From positions 930,001-994,000 of the forward strand of contig BGZK01000017.1 in assembly GCA_005406025.1 (NCBI GenBank): 64,000 nt of DNA, given 5' to 3'. Of this stretch, positions 1 through 12,328 are shown piece by piece. A program made the translations under genes and the position numbers. This DNA comes from Eumeta japonica (taxonomy: Eukaryota > Arthropoda > Insecta > Lepidoptera > Psychidae). Under the pieces are notes generated by a model. It did no database searches and was not told the DNA's origin. It saw nothing but the letters and a program-made list of their open reading frames with translations. Every line of letters begins with the position of its first letter. Position 1 is the stretch's first letter.

Positions 1-984
1 GGATTAAAGAATATGTTCCATGTATTCTTAAATATAAGGTATATAAATAAACGCAAATATTTGAAGTATATTGAAATATATGCTATAGGCGAAAGCAGTA
101 AGTAAATGCATCTCTTGTAATATTGAAAGTACATATATGCCCACTCGTACTTTTATTTGTGTGTATTTAAGTTGATTTAATGATGATGATTACGTAACAT
201 TATTACATAAATAACGTTACGTAATTGCCTCCATACATCTAAAGTTCAACTAATCTGGGTTAAAAATAAGACATTTACAAATCAATAATGAAAGAAAATG
301 CACGCGTTTAGTACAAAATGCGCGAATATATTGCGCGGAAGGGCAACGTAGCGATTTCACTTTTTTGTTAACATTCCATATCGCAATATACGAACATAAA
401 TCCTTAACTTTAAAAATGATTTACAAACCTTTCCCTATAATATATGGACAATGCTAAAGTAACTACGAATTTGGCCCGTATTTCATTTACAAAGATTTGT
501 ATTTTGTCGATCTGAAACAGTGCCGGTGAAATGAATTTCACAACACTGTAACTTCCCGATCAATTTATGTACTGGTTAGGAAAAAAATTTACCATAAAAA
601 TACAGACGGAGTAAGGACTTCGTAGTAGATTTGGAAATACCTCTGCACCTATTTGTTCTAAAGCATAAGTTCGCAAACATATGTCAACTATTTAACACAC
701 ATAAAAAAACATATTTCTGTAACATACGATTTTTTAGAATGGTCCAAATAACTATATTATTTTCGAAATATGAAATGAAAAAATCCAAAAATAATGCAAA
801 ATGAAATAAATTACTTTATTTATTTTTAACTAATTAAAATACTCATAATTTTTTCATATTTAATCTTTATTTATTAATTAAATCAAAGTGCAAGGCTGAA
901 ATAAAAACAATTACTTTTAATAGTGATGGTTCGTTGTTATTAATCGACACTTTTACAATTTGATCCGTATTTTTTAAAGTATTA
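1..984. other. AT-rich stretch, no gene seen
   Basis: No open frame, splice-bounded GC-rich segment or repeat structure could be supported here. The sequence is about two-thirds A+T with scattered A and T runs, as expected for insect intergenic or intronic DNA. Confidence 0.5.
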
Positions 985-1650
985 GTGTTCCGAGCCACAA
1001 TGGCTAAAACCGAACCCTTATAGTCTCGTCATGTCCATCTGTCCGCCCGTCCGTATGTCACAGGCATTTTCCTCACAAACTAAAAGACGTATATTGATGA
1101 AATCTATAGGATAGATGTCTTATATAAACCTCTACTTAGTTTGGTAGTTAAATAAAAAAAAAATATTTCTGGAGGGGGCACTCCATATGTAACAGAAGCT
1201 GAAAAAAATTTTTTTCAGCAAACATGGACGTGTGGCACATATTTAATCAATTGTTTTAAATACATTTTTAGGTTTCCAAACACTTTTTTGATCATTTGAA
1301 TGGTTAAGAAATAATCGCTCCGAAAGTATCGAAAATGTTGTCCCTCTTCTAGTTCTAAACCTTACTTTCAAAAATATGAAAAAAATTGCAAAGATAACGC
1401 TTAATGAATACTTTCAACCAAAAATTGTTTTGAAGATCATACGAAATAATACTGTTTTTTAGATATTTCCGAAAAACTGAGCTTCTCAACAAAAGGAAGT
1501 AAGTGCCATAAAGATGGGCTCTTTTGCTGGTACACTTTAAATAGACCAGTCGCAGTGTAAAAGTGTTACGACGTAGTTTATTTTCATCTGTAATGCATTT
1601 CTTTGTAATAACGGCTTCGGAACCCTACAGTGAGCAGGTCCGACATGCTC
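985..1650 (+). repeat. Interspersed repeat family A, copy 1
   Basis: A noncoding block running from a 'gagccacaatggctaaaacc' start, through 'cgaacccttatag' and 'tcgtcatgtcc', to a 'ggcttcggaaccctac' end. The same sequence, reverse complemented and diverged, occurs at 19.8-20.87 kb, which shows it is a dispersed repeat and not unique sequence. Shared landmarks are the 'acttagtttggtagttaaa' block, the 'gcactccata' block and the 'catctgtaatgcatttctttgtaata' region near the end. No protein can be read through it. It is probably a non-autonomous element or the 3' part of a LINE; the exact class is not determined. Confidence that it is a repeat is high; the class is inference. Confidence 0.75.
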
Positions 1651-2837
1651 TTGTCCGGTTTCTTTAATATACAACAGAAGTTTCAAATGTATAATTGCTA
1701 CGATGGATTTACTGAAGACGATTTACACAAACTTCATGTCACTATCAACTACATGTTCTTATGATGTTCTTGTTTGTTTCTTTGCCTGTATGAATAACAT
1801 CATTTTACGTCATCCTACATTTACACGCGAAAATAACTAATACGTGTGCACTACGATGAGTTCCATGCACAGAGAATCAATATATAAATAGACAAAGAGC
1901 GATATGCATATTTCTTTTATTGTAATGTTTTATATTGATGGTCGACCTGATTTTGCGACTTAGCATTGATGACTTCAACAATCAACGTCCATTCGTTATA
2001 TTACCTCTCATGGTATATACCTACTTATACAGTTTTCATAACAGTTTATTTATTATTTCATGTTACATTTTATAATTATTATTACGAACAATGATTTACT
2101 AATAGACAAAAATACAAAATTTAATTGCTAAAATATAAGTTATACCAAAATCTATCACAGCACTACATTCAAAGTCGAAAAATAAGGCGTAACTAGCCAT
2201 AAAATAAATATATTCAGAAGGTCCGCTCCTGCATGTACTCGACTTTAATTACCTACTCTCAGCCGAGCACTTAGGGCTGGAAGTTCCGACTTTTCCACAA
2301 TTATATTTAATAGAAAAAACATTATTTTACGTTGCCAAAAAATAAATAATTTTATTAATAAAAAATAATGGTTCTTACATTTCCAGAAAGACAAAATTAT
2401 TTTTTACTAGAAAATAGATCACTATGAATAAAGTAGGCATTTTTAATTACTTTAAATTACATATTCATTTCGACGATTGCAGCGACTATTATATTTTGTT
2501 TTGTATTGTTATAGTTATATTGTATTTTAGGGAATAATAAATTCTCAAATAATGTTTCTTACAACAGACCATTATTATTATATTACCTATACTATACAAA
2601 TAAAGTCATGCTTTCAATTTAGATGCCACGGCAGTATTTAAAGGAACAGAGTTTAAATATCTATATAATAAAAGAAATTCAAAAAGTATTTTTTTGTTAT
2701 TATCTTTCTATATCAACAGGTATGGAAAAAAAAAGAAAATTTACTACTTATAGCATATAGGCATCGCGATACGCAGCAGTCATAATAGCTCTGCTTAATT
2801 GCATTCATTTTGTTGTTATTTAAAAAAAAACGTAGTA
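1651..2837. other. AT-rich stretch, nothing recognised
   Basis: No supported coding, RNA or repeat feature. Sequence is A+T-rich with short A/T runs. Confidence 0.45.
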
Positions 2838-2965
2838 TCACTACTATGTTTCGCGCGCGTCAGTCGCAACTGACACGTTTAAGATGGTCTAAGAATCCTC
2901 CGTTCAGCCGGCGGCGCGCGTGCGTCTTCTTTTGACGCGCTTTGAATGGAGTGAATTTTCTGGGC
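2838..2965. other. Short CpG-rich patch
   Basis: A roughly 120-bp island of high G+C with many CpG dinucleotides inside very A+T-rich DNA. It includes runs such as 'ggcggcgcgcgtgcgtc'. A short ATG frame begins MFRARQ but carries no recognisable motif. It could be a promoter-proximal segment, a small exon or the end of a mobile element. The sequence alone does not decide. Confidence 0.35.
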
Positions 2966-3859
2966 TCACTTATTTTATGGACTAACGTTGTATTACATTT
3001 GTTATGAAAAACAACGTATCATAGACAAATGACTACAAAGATGATGTAAACTTAAAACACTATGCTCGTATCGCGCCATACCTTTCCTAGTGACATTCTT
3101 GGATAAAAAAATATTGAATAGTAAGATAACGTACCACAAATTACTTAAATACGCATATTTATTTACAAAAATTCTATGAAATTATTTACGAAAATAATAA
3201 TATGTCAGTTTATACGTTATTATTTTTTCTTATTGATGATTTATAAATTTAAGGACCTTAGACGTATCAAATTATAAGTTTGAATTATGAGTTTCACTGT
3301 CACTAATTGACAAAAAAACACGTATGTAATAATACATTTAATTTATCTAAATAGAATTATTGTACGAATCTTACGTTAATTTTGCGCTTCTCAAACAATA
3401 ACAGATAGCATTACGTCAATTCAACAAGTAACGTATTAGCTTAGTAGGATAGTTCTGTCACAAAACGTATTTTTTTTATTTTTCAGTAATAGCCGTTTCA
3501 GCTCTTAGCGCTCAAATGACCCCGAGACAGAAGTTACGAAATGCACATTTTACGCTCCGGCGAACGAGGACGCCACTAGAAATTTTACCTAAAAAAATGG
3601 AGACGGAGATGGACAATGTAACGATGATAATAGTTATCTTACGCTCCTTCAAAGGTCAAGCACAATTTCAGGATGACATTTCAGAGGACCCGCACCGGCC
3701 CTCGGCCCGCAATTTTTTCCCAGCCCACTGTCAACTGGTTGAGATAGACAAACGGATACAGAACTCTCGTCATAAGAAAGCCTTTTTCAGAGTTTTTTTT
3801 AAGCATTAAACTCTAAAACACGTAACGATTTTTTTTATGTAACTATCGAAGTATGAATT

Positions 3860-4288
3860 TTATTCGTACTTCAGATATGAAGATGAAATGTTATGGAGAA
3901 CTTATTCAATAATCAATAACTTTTTTAAGCATTTATGGAGGTAAATTCTTCAATTTTGAAGCATTTATTTATTTGATTTATGAAATACTTAAATACAGTC
4001 AATTCATTTAAGAAAATTTATTATATGTACACAAAAATGTTTAAAAGAAATAGTAGTCGACAAAAATTCAAAACCATAAATAAAAATTTACTGATTTCAC
4101 ATGTTAGTCGACTAAGTAAAGTCACAAATTCATTTAGAGGGCTCTGTGTGCGCCTATTCAGTAAGGTTCCTGTAGATATACAACATTTACCCCTATATAA
4201 ATTTAAGAGTGTTATTAAACAATCACTCTGTAAAAAAGGATATTATACAATTTCTGAATATTTAGAAGACAAATGTCCATGGGCATAA
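3860..4288 (+). pseudogene. LINE reverse transcriptase, C-terminal fragment
   Basis: The open frame at 3980-4288 (102 codons) encodes the end of a non-LTR retrotransposon reverse transcriptase. The pattern RLSKV..SFRGL, then RLFSKVPVDIQHLPLYKFK, then LCKKGYY and a terminal EYLEDK.PW matches the thumb/C-terminal tail that insect LINE polymerases place after the catalytic palm. The catalytic motifs and the endonuclease are missing, so this is a 5'-truncated copy, the usual product of incomplete target-primed reverse transcription. The stop at 4286-4288 agrees with the normal family C-terminus. The following 150 bp is probably 3' UTR. The first ATG is only where the open frame begins and is not a real start. 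Clade is uncertain (CR1/Jockey-like). Confidence 0.6.
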
Positions 4289-4439
4289 GCGACTCGACTT
4301 CTTACCGGGCTGCTTCGTTCTTAATGGTTTTGTATTTGTTTTGGCTATGTATGATGAAATCAGAAAAGAGCTATCCTCAAGTTTCTTGCTCGTTCTTCTT
4401 GAGGGAAAACTGCCTTCTGAACGAGCGGTAAAGTGTAAA

Positions 4440-4542
4440 TTGCAAAAAATTATGACGTGTATTTATGTGCTGATAAACGCTTTCGATGCATTTTTCTAGA
4501 CATCATTCCTGATCAAATGAGCTATCGCATGTGTTTTTAGAA
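4440..4542 (+). repeat. Solo terminal fragment of the 58.7-kb palindromic element family
   Basis: This segment resembles the right terminal arm at 59.84-59.94 kb. Shared words are 'atttttc', 'gacatcattcc' (or 'gacgtcattcc'), 'aatgagctatcgca' and a final 'tttttag'. It is therefore a detached or 5'-truncated end of the same family. No internal part of the family is present next to it. Confidence 0.6.
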
Positions 4543-5379
4543 ATAGTATCTCTATTTTTCACCATTTTCCACTCGTTGCCTAGACTATATCCTATATAAT
4601 TTAGATTTATATCTTTTTATTTTAATTACAGTTTGGGAAAATAAAATCAAAGTCTGTATTAATTTGAAATAATTTTAACGCTACTGATATATTTACTTTT
4701 GAATGAACCCTAAATCAAAATGAAGAAAAGTCTTCACACATTATATTCTTCCATAAACAACAGAAAAAATTAGTTCCTATTTCTTCGTATGTTGACATTT
4801 CTCAACAAATTTAAACAATTTTCTAAGAAAAAACTATATCGTGTGTAATTGTGTCTAATATTCCTCGGGTCGTAGAGTCTGTAGCATGGGTTTTGTGCGG
4901 ATAATGTCATAGTTTCGATAGGATGATTCCGCATATTGAGTTTAACAAAAACGAAAAACATTATCTTATGTATTTGTGACTTAAATTCATAAAACATAAT
5001 CTAAATAAAATTTAATGCTTTGTTAATTTAGTTAGAATTCCATAATCTATTTATACATATATGCAATAACTCCCATACTGTTAACCCATACTACTATGAC
5101 CTTAGATATGTAGCAATAGACGGCCCGTTATATATGTACAGATATATATTTCACTTTTAGAAAATATCATATATCAGCCCTCTTGTTATTTTGCTTTATA
5201 TTATATTATAAATAGTATGTCAATGTATAGATAATGTGTCTGAAATCTGACTACCAAAATTCATCATCACCATCCTGTTTATAATCTATTACGAATTCCA
5301 AAATAGAAACTGCAAAACATTACAAAGCTATAAAGATGATTGTTATTTATTGTGATTTTCATGATTAGTTTTAAAAGAA

Positions 5380-6760
5380 TGAGAACAATGTAACATAACT
5401 GTTTAACCTTTGAAATGCAAATGCCAACTGATCGTCATCATATTTGGAAAATATATAACTTATCACACAACTCAAGTATCGCATATGATACTCGCCACAG
5501 CTCTGCGTACGCGCTGCAGAACGACACACGTGTAGTGCAGTCGGCCAGTGGCTCACGACGAGCGTTGTGACATACACTACATAACGTACCTCCACCATTG
5601 CACTCTGCTCCGGCTAGTTCAGAGTCCGCCACACTACTTTTAGCCCCATCTGCGCCACGCTGGTACCCTCAACATTAATATCCATCTCCGTATTACTCTC
5701 CATAACAAACTTTCATAGGAGCATTTGTATGTTCTCTTCGAGCTGTAACCATAGCTTGTAACCATCGCCCTCTTATCCTTTGGTAATTTTAAAAGGACCT
5801 CTAAATTTTTGACATGATTTGACTTTATTTCATTAAAAAAATTTAGCAAACTCGAAATCATATTTGTTTTAATGAATGAAAATATCCACTCTTCTTTTAT
5901 TGAAACATGTCATACCCAACTAGAAGTGATTTAATAGTTCCAGGAGCTTTTTAACGGATCTCATTCAAGTCAGCTCCACATTTAGATTTCGTATTAAAGC
6001 AAGTTATCTTAAAAATGTACAAATACTGATGTTTTGATCGATTACGATGACACTGGATTTTATCCTATTTAATTTCATTGCTGAATTGCACCGAGTTCCA
6101 CTCTCTATGCGGCATCTCGACTATTTTCAGTAGTGTTGAGTACTTTTCAAGTGTTTGCAATGCCCTTTCGACCTGCTTGTTGACTTTATTATCCCGAACC
6201 GCAATAATACGGAGCTCTATCTTATGATGTGAACAAAACCTTAATAAACTATTTCTTGTACAGGAACAGCCCTTATCAACAATAATACGCTCAAACTGAA
6301 CAAATTAGTGACCTCTTTTAACGATTATACAGTGCTGTCGTCATTCATGTTCATAGTCAATCATATCAAAATATATTTAGTATAAGCATCGACAAATTCA
6401 CTTACGTATTCTTATTACAAAAGCGCTTAATTTCACGCTCAAGTATATAAGAATGGAGTGCCACAATATTGAAATTTCTGTAACGGAATACATCTGAATT
6501 GGCTTAGTACCTTAGGTCTTATTACAAGCACTGTATACTAACAATATTTTTAGGGCTTTTATCATGCCTTAAAACCAATACAAGTTCAGTAACTTGTCAT
6601 CTGTTCTACCATAACCAAGATGTTTTAATCTCCAGAGGTATATGTATTATGAGGGATCACACTAAAGATAGCGGAACTATAAGTAACCATTTAGTGCGTT
6701 TCTCACACTGTATTTGCTGATACAAAACACCTTTTCAGACATCGTACGACCGGGTGAATA
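5380..6760 (-). pseudogene. Ty3/gypsy integrase and pol C-terminal ruin
   Basis: Reading the minus strand from about 6720 down, integrase motifs appear in order across three frames: a zinc-finger-like part (LKHLGYGRTDDKLL..YWF..M, then C..C at about 6560), the start of the catalytic core with the first Asp in VDAYTKYILI (about 6370-6395), and the second Asp in ERIIVDKGCSCTRN (about 6255-6295). The same frame continues to the glutamate region VNKQVERALQTLEKY (about 6140-6190) and runs on past 6090. A C-terminal tail follows down to about 5430. In the family this enzyme inserts the cDNA of an LTR retrotransposon. At least two stops or frameshifts break the core, so it cannot be functional. No LTR was located. 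A low-complexity tail with a zinc-finger-like CSVC..A segment near 5560 may be pol-derived or chance. Confidence 0.7.
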
Positions 6761-8640
6761 AGTAGCGACTTTCCTTTATCCATAACATTTACTTTCTCAC
6801 TATCACATTGCTTGTCTAACTCTAAGTTATGACATTCCTTTTTGGAAATCGCATCACTTTTATTATTGTTGGGATTACAGTGAGTTAATGGTCTACATGT
6901 AACATGTGACGCCTTTCCTTGTGCTCTTTATAAAAATGCTAAAAAGAGCATGAGGTTTTTTAAACTCGATAACTTTTAGACGTTGCCGTCGGTTCGAACT
7001 GCAAAGCGACGGCCATATAAATAGTGCATCAAACGCACCACAACGCACACCGCCAACATCTCTAGCTCATAGAACTGGTAGCGTAAATCAGCGGCTTATA
7101 AAGCATATGTAAAATATTTCGTTATACTATTCAGTCAAATTGATGTTTCTGTTATATTGTATAAGTGAATACAGTAAGATCATAAGCAATTAAAAATTTG
7201 GTATGAACTACCTAAAATGTAATAAAAGTTCAATATAATGATAAACTTGTTTCACTGTACCACAAACTGGAATCTCCACTGGAGCTAGCAATTTATAAGA
7301 ATTGGGTCTGGTACTTCCAAAAAACAGATTTCTATATTTGACATATTTACTCTTTTTCATGTTCAGATTCAGCCCATGAAAAGCGCACTAAAACAAACTC
7401 GAGACGTTCTTATCCTTGGTCTACCCTAACTTATAGTACGCATACATTGTGAATACAAATAAGAGGAAAGTTGCAATCTTTGAAAACTGGTAGAGCGTTT
7501 CTGAAGCCAAAGGCCACATTTTCGGATTGTCCATTAAGAATGAAGAAGGTAGTACGTTTTAAGGAAATGGACTTTACATTAATACAATGGAAAACAGGCG
7601 TCATGTCGAGAAAGGTGAAATAATTGGCACCATGCAATCTTTTGTGCTGAATACATAACCTTGGTATAAGAAAATTGTTCCTGCCATGCGATTTGTGCCG
7701 TCCTTCTTTTTGGAACAAAATGGGATCAACGAAAGGGAACTTGGACCAATGTGACTTAGAATAAGAGAGCTGAGAATATTAGGCAACACCAGCTGCTAAG
7801 TAACTCAGATAATTTGTGCTTTTCTGTTTGGCGTTCACTACCCGACAATCTGTACCGGTGGACATTTTTACTATGTTCCAGGACCCCTATTTTTATTTCT
7901 CCCAGATAACACGCGTTGTCGGATTTCTTTTCACAAAATACCCATAATAGGATTTAAGTAATATTAACACAGCTATTTTAGAGTGGTGTTCTAAATCCTA
8001 CATCTACATGTGACGCTAAAGTGGGCATCATACATACGAAGTTAGAAAACAGAGATTTCATTAAGTTCAGATCATTACCACTGATTTCTAAGTCCACCGC
8101 AATATCAATTATGTTTCGACTGTGTAGGATTAGCTCCACAGATCTAGCATTGTCGACAATATGTAAGAAGATTATAATAACCTTGTCGATAAAATTATAC
8201 CTTCACCATTAACTGGCATCTTAATCGGTTAGTGCATTACATATCTAAATAGTATACACTCAGCAATAGTACATCGTCATAAAAAAATTCGTACAAATTC
8301 GTTGCAAGATTATTTTTCATGAGAGAGCATTCGGAACCAGAGACAAATCGAAAACGACAACTCAAGGGAGACCTGCAATTTATAGCTGACCAGTATCCGC
8401 CCCACAGTTTGACGTTTTCTTAAGGGCTGGGCTAATCCACCCGATGACGAAAGCGGTTATGCTGCGAAAGTAGATATAATACCAGGAACATGTTATTTAA
8501 GCGAAAAAAATTTTTAAACCTTTGAAAGTGCTTCTAGCCAATTATTTCATTACACGACTGAAACTATGGAATCAAAACATTTTCTGCGAAATACGAGAGC
8601 TTACCTCACTCTCGTATTAGATAATAGAAAATAGTTTTAA
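6761..8640. other. No feature recognised
   Basis: Open frames occur on both strands near 7430-7790 but show no known domain. The region could hold upstream pol sequence of the gypsy remnant near 6.8-7.0 kb. Nothing firmer can be said. Confidence 0.4.
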
Positions 8641-8642
8641 AA

Positions 8643-8948
8643 AAACTAAAAAACACGCTTTAATGGTAAACCGAACCAAAACTGAAAAATAATTTTTAAC
8701 ATAGGAATTAAATAATGAACTAAAAATATTAGTGTTATTGTGAAAAAAGTGTGGGGCGCTTTGTGCCATATCTTTCGTATATTTTTGGACCAATCGTATT
8801 GATTGAATATTTTCGAGAACTGATTCATCGAGCGCTTCACGCTTTTTTCACAATAAAACTAATATCTTTTGTTCATTATTTTGGTCCTATATTAAGAATT
8901 ATTTTTCACCTTTTAGTTCCATGTATCAGTAAAGGATATTTTTTAGCT
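8643..8948. repeat. Foldback inverted repeat with about 115-bp arms
   Basis: The arms at about 8643-8765 and 8828-8948 are reverse complements with mismatches. Shared words include 'ttattgtgaaaaaagtg', 'aataatgaac', 'gaaaaataatt' and 'ctaaaaaa'. As a result the antisense frame at 8646-8840 and the sense frame at 8751-9002 give look-alike translations (FFTIxLIxxVHYxxPxLxIIF). That is a mirror effect of the palindrome and not evidence for two related genes. The central spacer is about 60 bp. It is probably a foldback or MITE-like element. Confidence 0.75.
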
Positions 8949-9159
8949 TTTCTAAACTATATTTTATTTACCAAATTTTTAGTCTCAAAACGATATCTAT
9001 AGTATTCATGCCTAAGTAACCTTTCCATTTGATTTAACTCTCTCTATTTAACGCTATAACGCTCACTATTACAGTACAACGCACGAAACTCTGCCGCTGT
9101 GAAGTTAGTCACAAAAACGTCGCAATGGCATAAAATAGAAATGTGGCCTGAAAAAGAAT

Positions 9160-9540
9160 GGGCCGAAAATCGTAACACACAGGTGCATTAATATCATTAC
9201 TATTTTTTATGCAATTTAAAAATTTCGATTTTTTTTTTTTCAGATTTATTAGTTTTTTTCAGTTACCATTTTTTTTAGTTGTTAAATTTAATGTTTCTAG
9301 TAACTATTTTTTTTCAATGTTTCAATTTCAAATATTACAAATTTTCAAAATTTAAAGTTTTTACAAAATTTTATTTTTCAAAATATGAAATTATTGTATT
9401 GCCATCGGTCCTTGATAAATCTACAAAGTTTAAATGAAATCTGACCGTTCTATGTGAATCAAAATCGAGTCCAAAGGAGACAGTTACAAACATACATACA
9501 TACACACAGGTAAAGCTAATAAAAGCATGTTAAAAAGAGC
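9160..9540 (+). repeat. LINE 3'-tail-like interspersed repeat
   Basis: The right part has the layout of a common insect non-LTR 3' tail: 'gaaatctgaccgttctatgtg', then 'gacagttacaaacatacatac', a short 'catacata' microsatellite and 'aaagctaataaaagcatgtt'. No coding sequence is attached, so it would be a 5'-truncated insertion. Assignment rests on resemblance to remembered lepidopteran tails. Confidence 0.4.
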
Positions 9541-10604
9541 CATGTACGCTATCGTAATTCATACAAAATGCTTGCATTCGAATGACATCATTTAGTGGTG
9601 CTTCCATGAATAATGAATAAAATTAATATAATTGTCTGTTTGAATGAAAGATAAATCTATCATGACGTAAAATCATTGTGACTATTGTCAAATGAGTCTT
9701 ATACATTGTTGCAAGTGTATTTCATACGCGACGAACAGACAGAAGTCTATTAGCGTTGCGCAAGTATAAGAGGATTGAGGCGGGAAACTCAAGATCTGTA
9801 GACACTTTTATAGGTACAATCAATTTACTCAAAACAAGTAGTACATGGCAGGTACATGGATGTTAGTACATAAGTATAAGGTTGTGATTCCAGTCGACAA
9901 AATATTGATTAAAAACACCAATTAAATACACCTTAAGATACTGAAATTGCTATTGTAATTGTGAACAGTAAATACATTATTCGTAATACAATTATTCTGT
10001 AAATAAGAGAAATATTACACCATATTGCTCAAATATATTGTTTATACAGAATACAGTTTTTACGGTTCTTATTATTTCATCTTTCTATCTTCTTTCTATT
10101 ATTATTCTGAAATGTTTATTAATCGTCATAAGAGAAAAAATCACACACTATTTTAATTTGAAAGAAATTTACCAATTACCAAATGCAAAAATGAATAGAA
10201 AATGAATTCGAAAAAATTGTATACCTATTGCATAATAAAAAAGACCAGTGTTTCAATCACACTACCGATTCCCGTTATTATTTTCTCAATAGATTTTATT
10301 GATACTGTGGAGCGTAGCTCAGGGGGATGTCCTTTAGGACCTTTGACGAAGATGATCGTCCCGGATCTTTGATGAAATCCAGAAATTCAATTATTTAAAT
10401 GAAAAAAGTAAGCATAAGATCAATATGTTTACTGATCGGTTCTTCAATGTTTCTCTTTACGTATATCAGTACGGACTTACTTATAACAATCCACTTTTCT
10501 ATCACTATCGAAGCTTGTGCACTTGGGCATCGGCCATCATCTACTTTCTATATTTCACTTGTTATACGCGAGATTGACTTTGAATATTCTATTCTAGTTT
10601 CATA

Positions 10605-10720
10605 ATCCAATTTTGAATCGACCGCGAACCCTCATTTACGAGCCTAAGCAGGGATGTTGGATGTCTCACATGCCACCTACTCCTAGGTCCGCTACTACAA
10701 CATATACTCAAATAGAATTA
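10605..10720 (+). repeat. Microsatellite-linked interspersed repeat (copy 1 of 3)
   Basis: Contains 'gcgaaccctcat', 'aagcaggga', a degenerate 'ggtcggat' segment and 'ccacctactcc', followed by 'actacaacatatactc'. The same ordered words occur at 15.53 kb and, reversed, at 49.24 kb, each next to a TA/CA-rich microsatellite. This copy is the most diverged. The flanking open frames at 10399-10605 and 10613-10849 have no recognisable domain and are not reported as genes. Confidence 0.5.
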
Positions 10721-11866
10721 TATTCATATGACAAACCAATAGAAATGTTCTTTGTTCATTTAAGAGGCGCTAAAATTTATAGACCAACACGTACCATGAT
10801 TCCGATAGAAATGTATGCGAAACATTCAAAGAATCATGTATGCAATTAGGATTACGAAAAATGATAAACCTTAGCTATTAGGTATTGTAGGAACTGCATT
10901 GATAATATTCATAGTACAAGTGAGTACATTTTCAGGAATATTGATAACACATAGTCCATTGAATCCAAATACAGTGGTAGAAATAAAAAAAAATGTTGGT
11001 AATGATATCGTTGCATCGAAATAAATTTGCGAAACTCAGTGAAAAGATACATAATCAAGTACTTATTTACTTCGAAAGCAAATGCTTAGCAATAAATAAC
11101 AAAGCTAAAGTTTAATTACTAACTGTTAAGCATTTTCCTTTGTGGCGCTTGCATTCCTGCTAAAATTGCATTTAGAAAGTAATTAACTAAAATTGGTGCG
11201 TCGAATTTTGAAATATTAAAAATAAAAGTCACAGTGTCGATAAATTATTTCAATATATTCCACAAAATAAAACATCGTTAATAGAAAGCTAAGAGCAAGC
11301 TTATGATAAATCACGTGTCATGTGAACATAGTGGATTAATCTATTTGGGTACACCAAAAAATACCAAAATGGTATTTTAGATAAGTTTAACATTTTCTGA
11401 AGTACTAACCAAAAAAATAGTAATGATCTTACATTGGCATCACCTGGAATTATAATCACTAAATTGCAATATGAAGCAAAAGTTTTCACTGCTCTAAACT
11501 GCCATTAATTGTTGCAATACAATTTTCAGATTGTAATCAAGAGAATTTGGACGAAGTCAATTTTTATATAAAGTAATTATTTAAGACGAATGTACAATGG
11601 CGCATAAATAACTATTTGATGAACTCTACAAAAATCTTCTAGGTATTTGAGAATTATTGGTGGTTGCAGTAATTATACCGAAGTGAAACTACTTTAAAAT
11701 TGCACCGCAGCGTACGAGACGAGCACCAGGACAGGAAAATGGACTTTAACGAAAATTTCTTTATCGTCTTACCTGAATAATTACAAGACTATTGGTCCCA
11801 GAAACATAAATTCTAAGTCGTTATTTAGCTTATACAGTCAGCTCGCTGTTATGACCTTGAATTTAC

Positions 11867-11899
11867 CTCGGGACCGGGCGGGGCGGCGGGGGAGGAGCA
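11867..11899 (-). CDS. Candidate 33-bp micro-exon, proline-rich
   Basis: On the minus strand a 'tttgcacag' acceptor is followed by 33 bases of almost pure G+C and then a CCCGAG|GTAAAT donor. In the frame with one leading base the segment reads APPPPPRPVP. Its length is a multiple of three, so inclusion or skipping would keep frame, a common property of micro-exons. The local G+C is far above the flanking sequence. All three frames are open, which weakens the coding claim, and the protein it would belong to is unknown. It may instead be a chance GC-rich spot. If real, it points to a long minus-strand host gene that could include the candidate exons near 36.5-36.9 kb. Confidence 0.35.
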
Positions 11900-11980
11900 C
11901 TGTGCAAAATGACCGAAACCCGCACTACCGCTTAGATCTGTTCGGTGTAGCTCACGTATTAATATGTAAGTAGTGGGTTA

Positions 11981-12034
11981 CACACGAAAGTATCAAAGCG
12001 CTGAAGAATGATAGCGCTTTTGTTCTTTCGTGTG
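11981..12034. repeat. Near-perfect inverted repeat (hairpin)
   Basis: 'cacacgaaag..aaagcgct' is followed, after a 10-bp spacer, by 'agcgctttt..ctttcgtgtg'. Each arm is about 22 bp with a small bulge. It lies about 80 bp from the candidate micro-exon. It could form an RNA hairpin or be a small transposon footprint. Confidence 0.6.
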
Positions 12035-12328
12035 CTTGTGAAATTTATTTAGGCCGATCGATTGTAATAAAAATAAGTTTAATTTGAATATAATTATAGA
12101 TTAAAAAACCATAAAGTGTACAAAAAGCTTACGCCCAATCACTGGAAGCATGTTCAAATACTTGATCAGCGTAAGCTCCAGATGCGCCGCTCGAGAACAA
12201 TACAGAATTTTTTTATATAAGGTTGCCACACTCAAACACAATTTCTAATAATTCTGATATGGAATACTAGCTATTAATTGATATGTGTTACTTGCTTATT
12301 AAGTCATTATAAATATTCTTAAATTATT

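Noticed and set aside
3516..3809. 97-codon plus-strand frame after a 'tttttcag' acceptor-like site
   Set aside because: Composition is mildly coding-like but no domain or donor was found; too weak to list as an exon.
7431..7789. Overlapping minus-strand frames of 95 and 62 codons
   Set aside because: No domain, no codon bias, and both frames of one strand are open, which suggests chance.
10313..10385. 'ggagcgtagctcaggggg' looks like a tRNA A box or an RT motif (SSGGCPLGPL)
   Set aside because: No B box or cloverleaf can be drawn, and the RT-like reading has no neighbouring motifs on either side.
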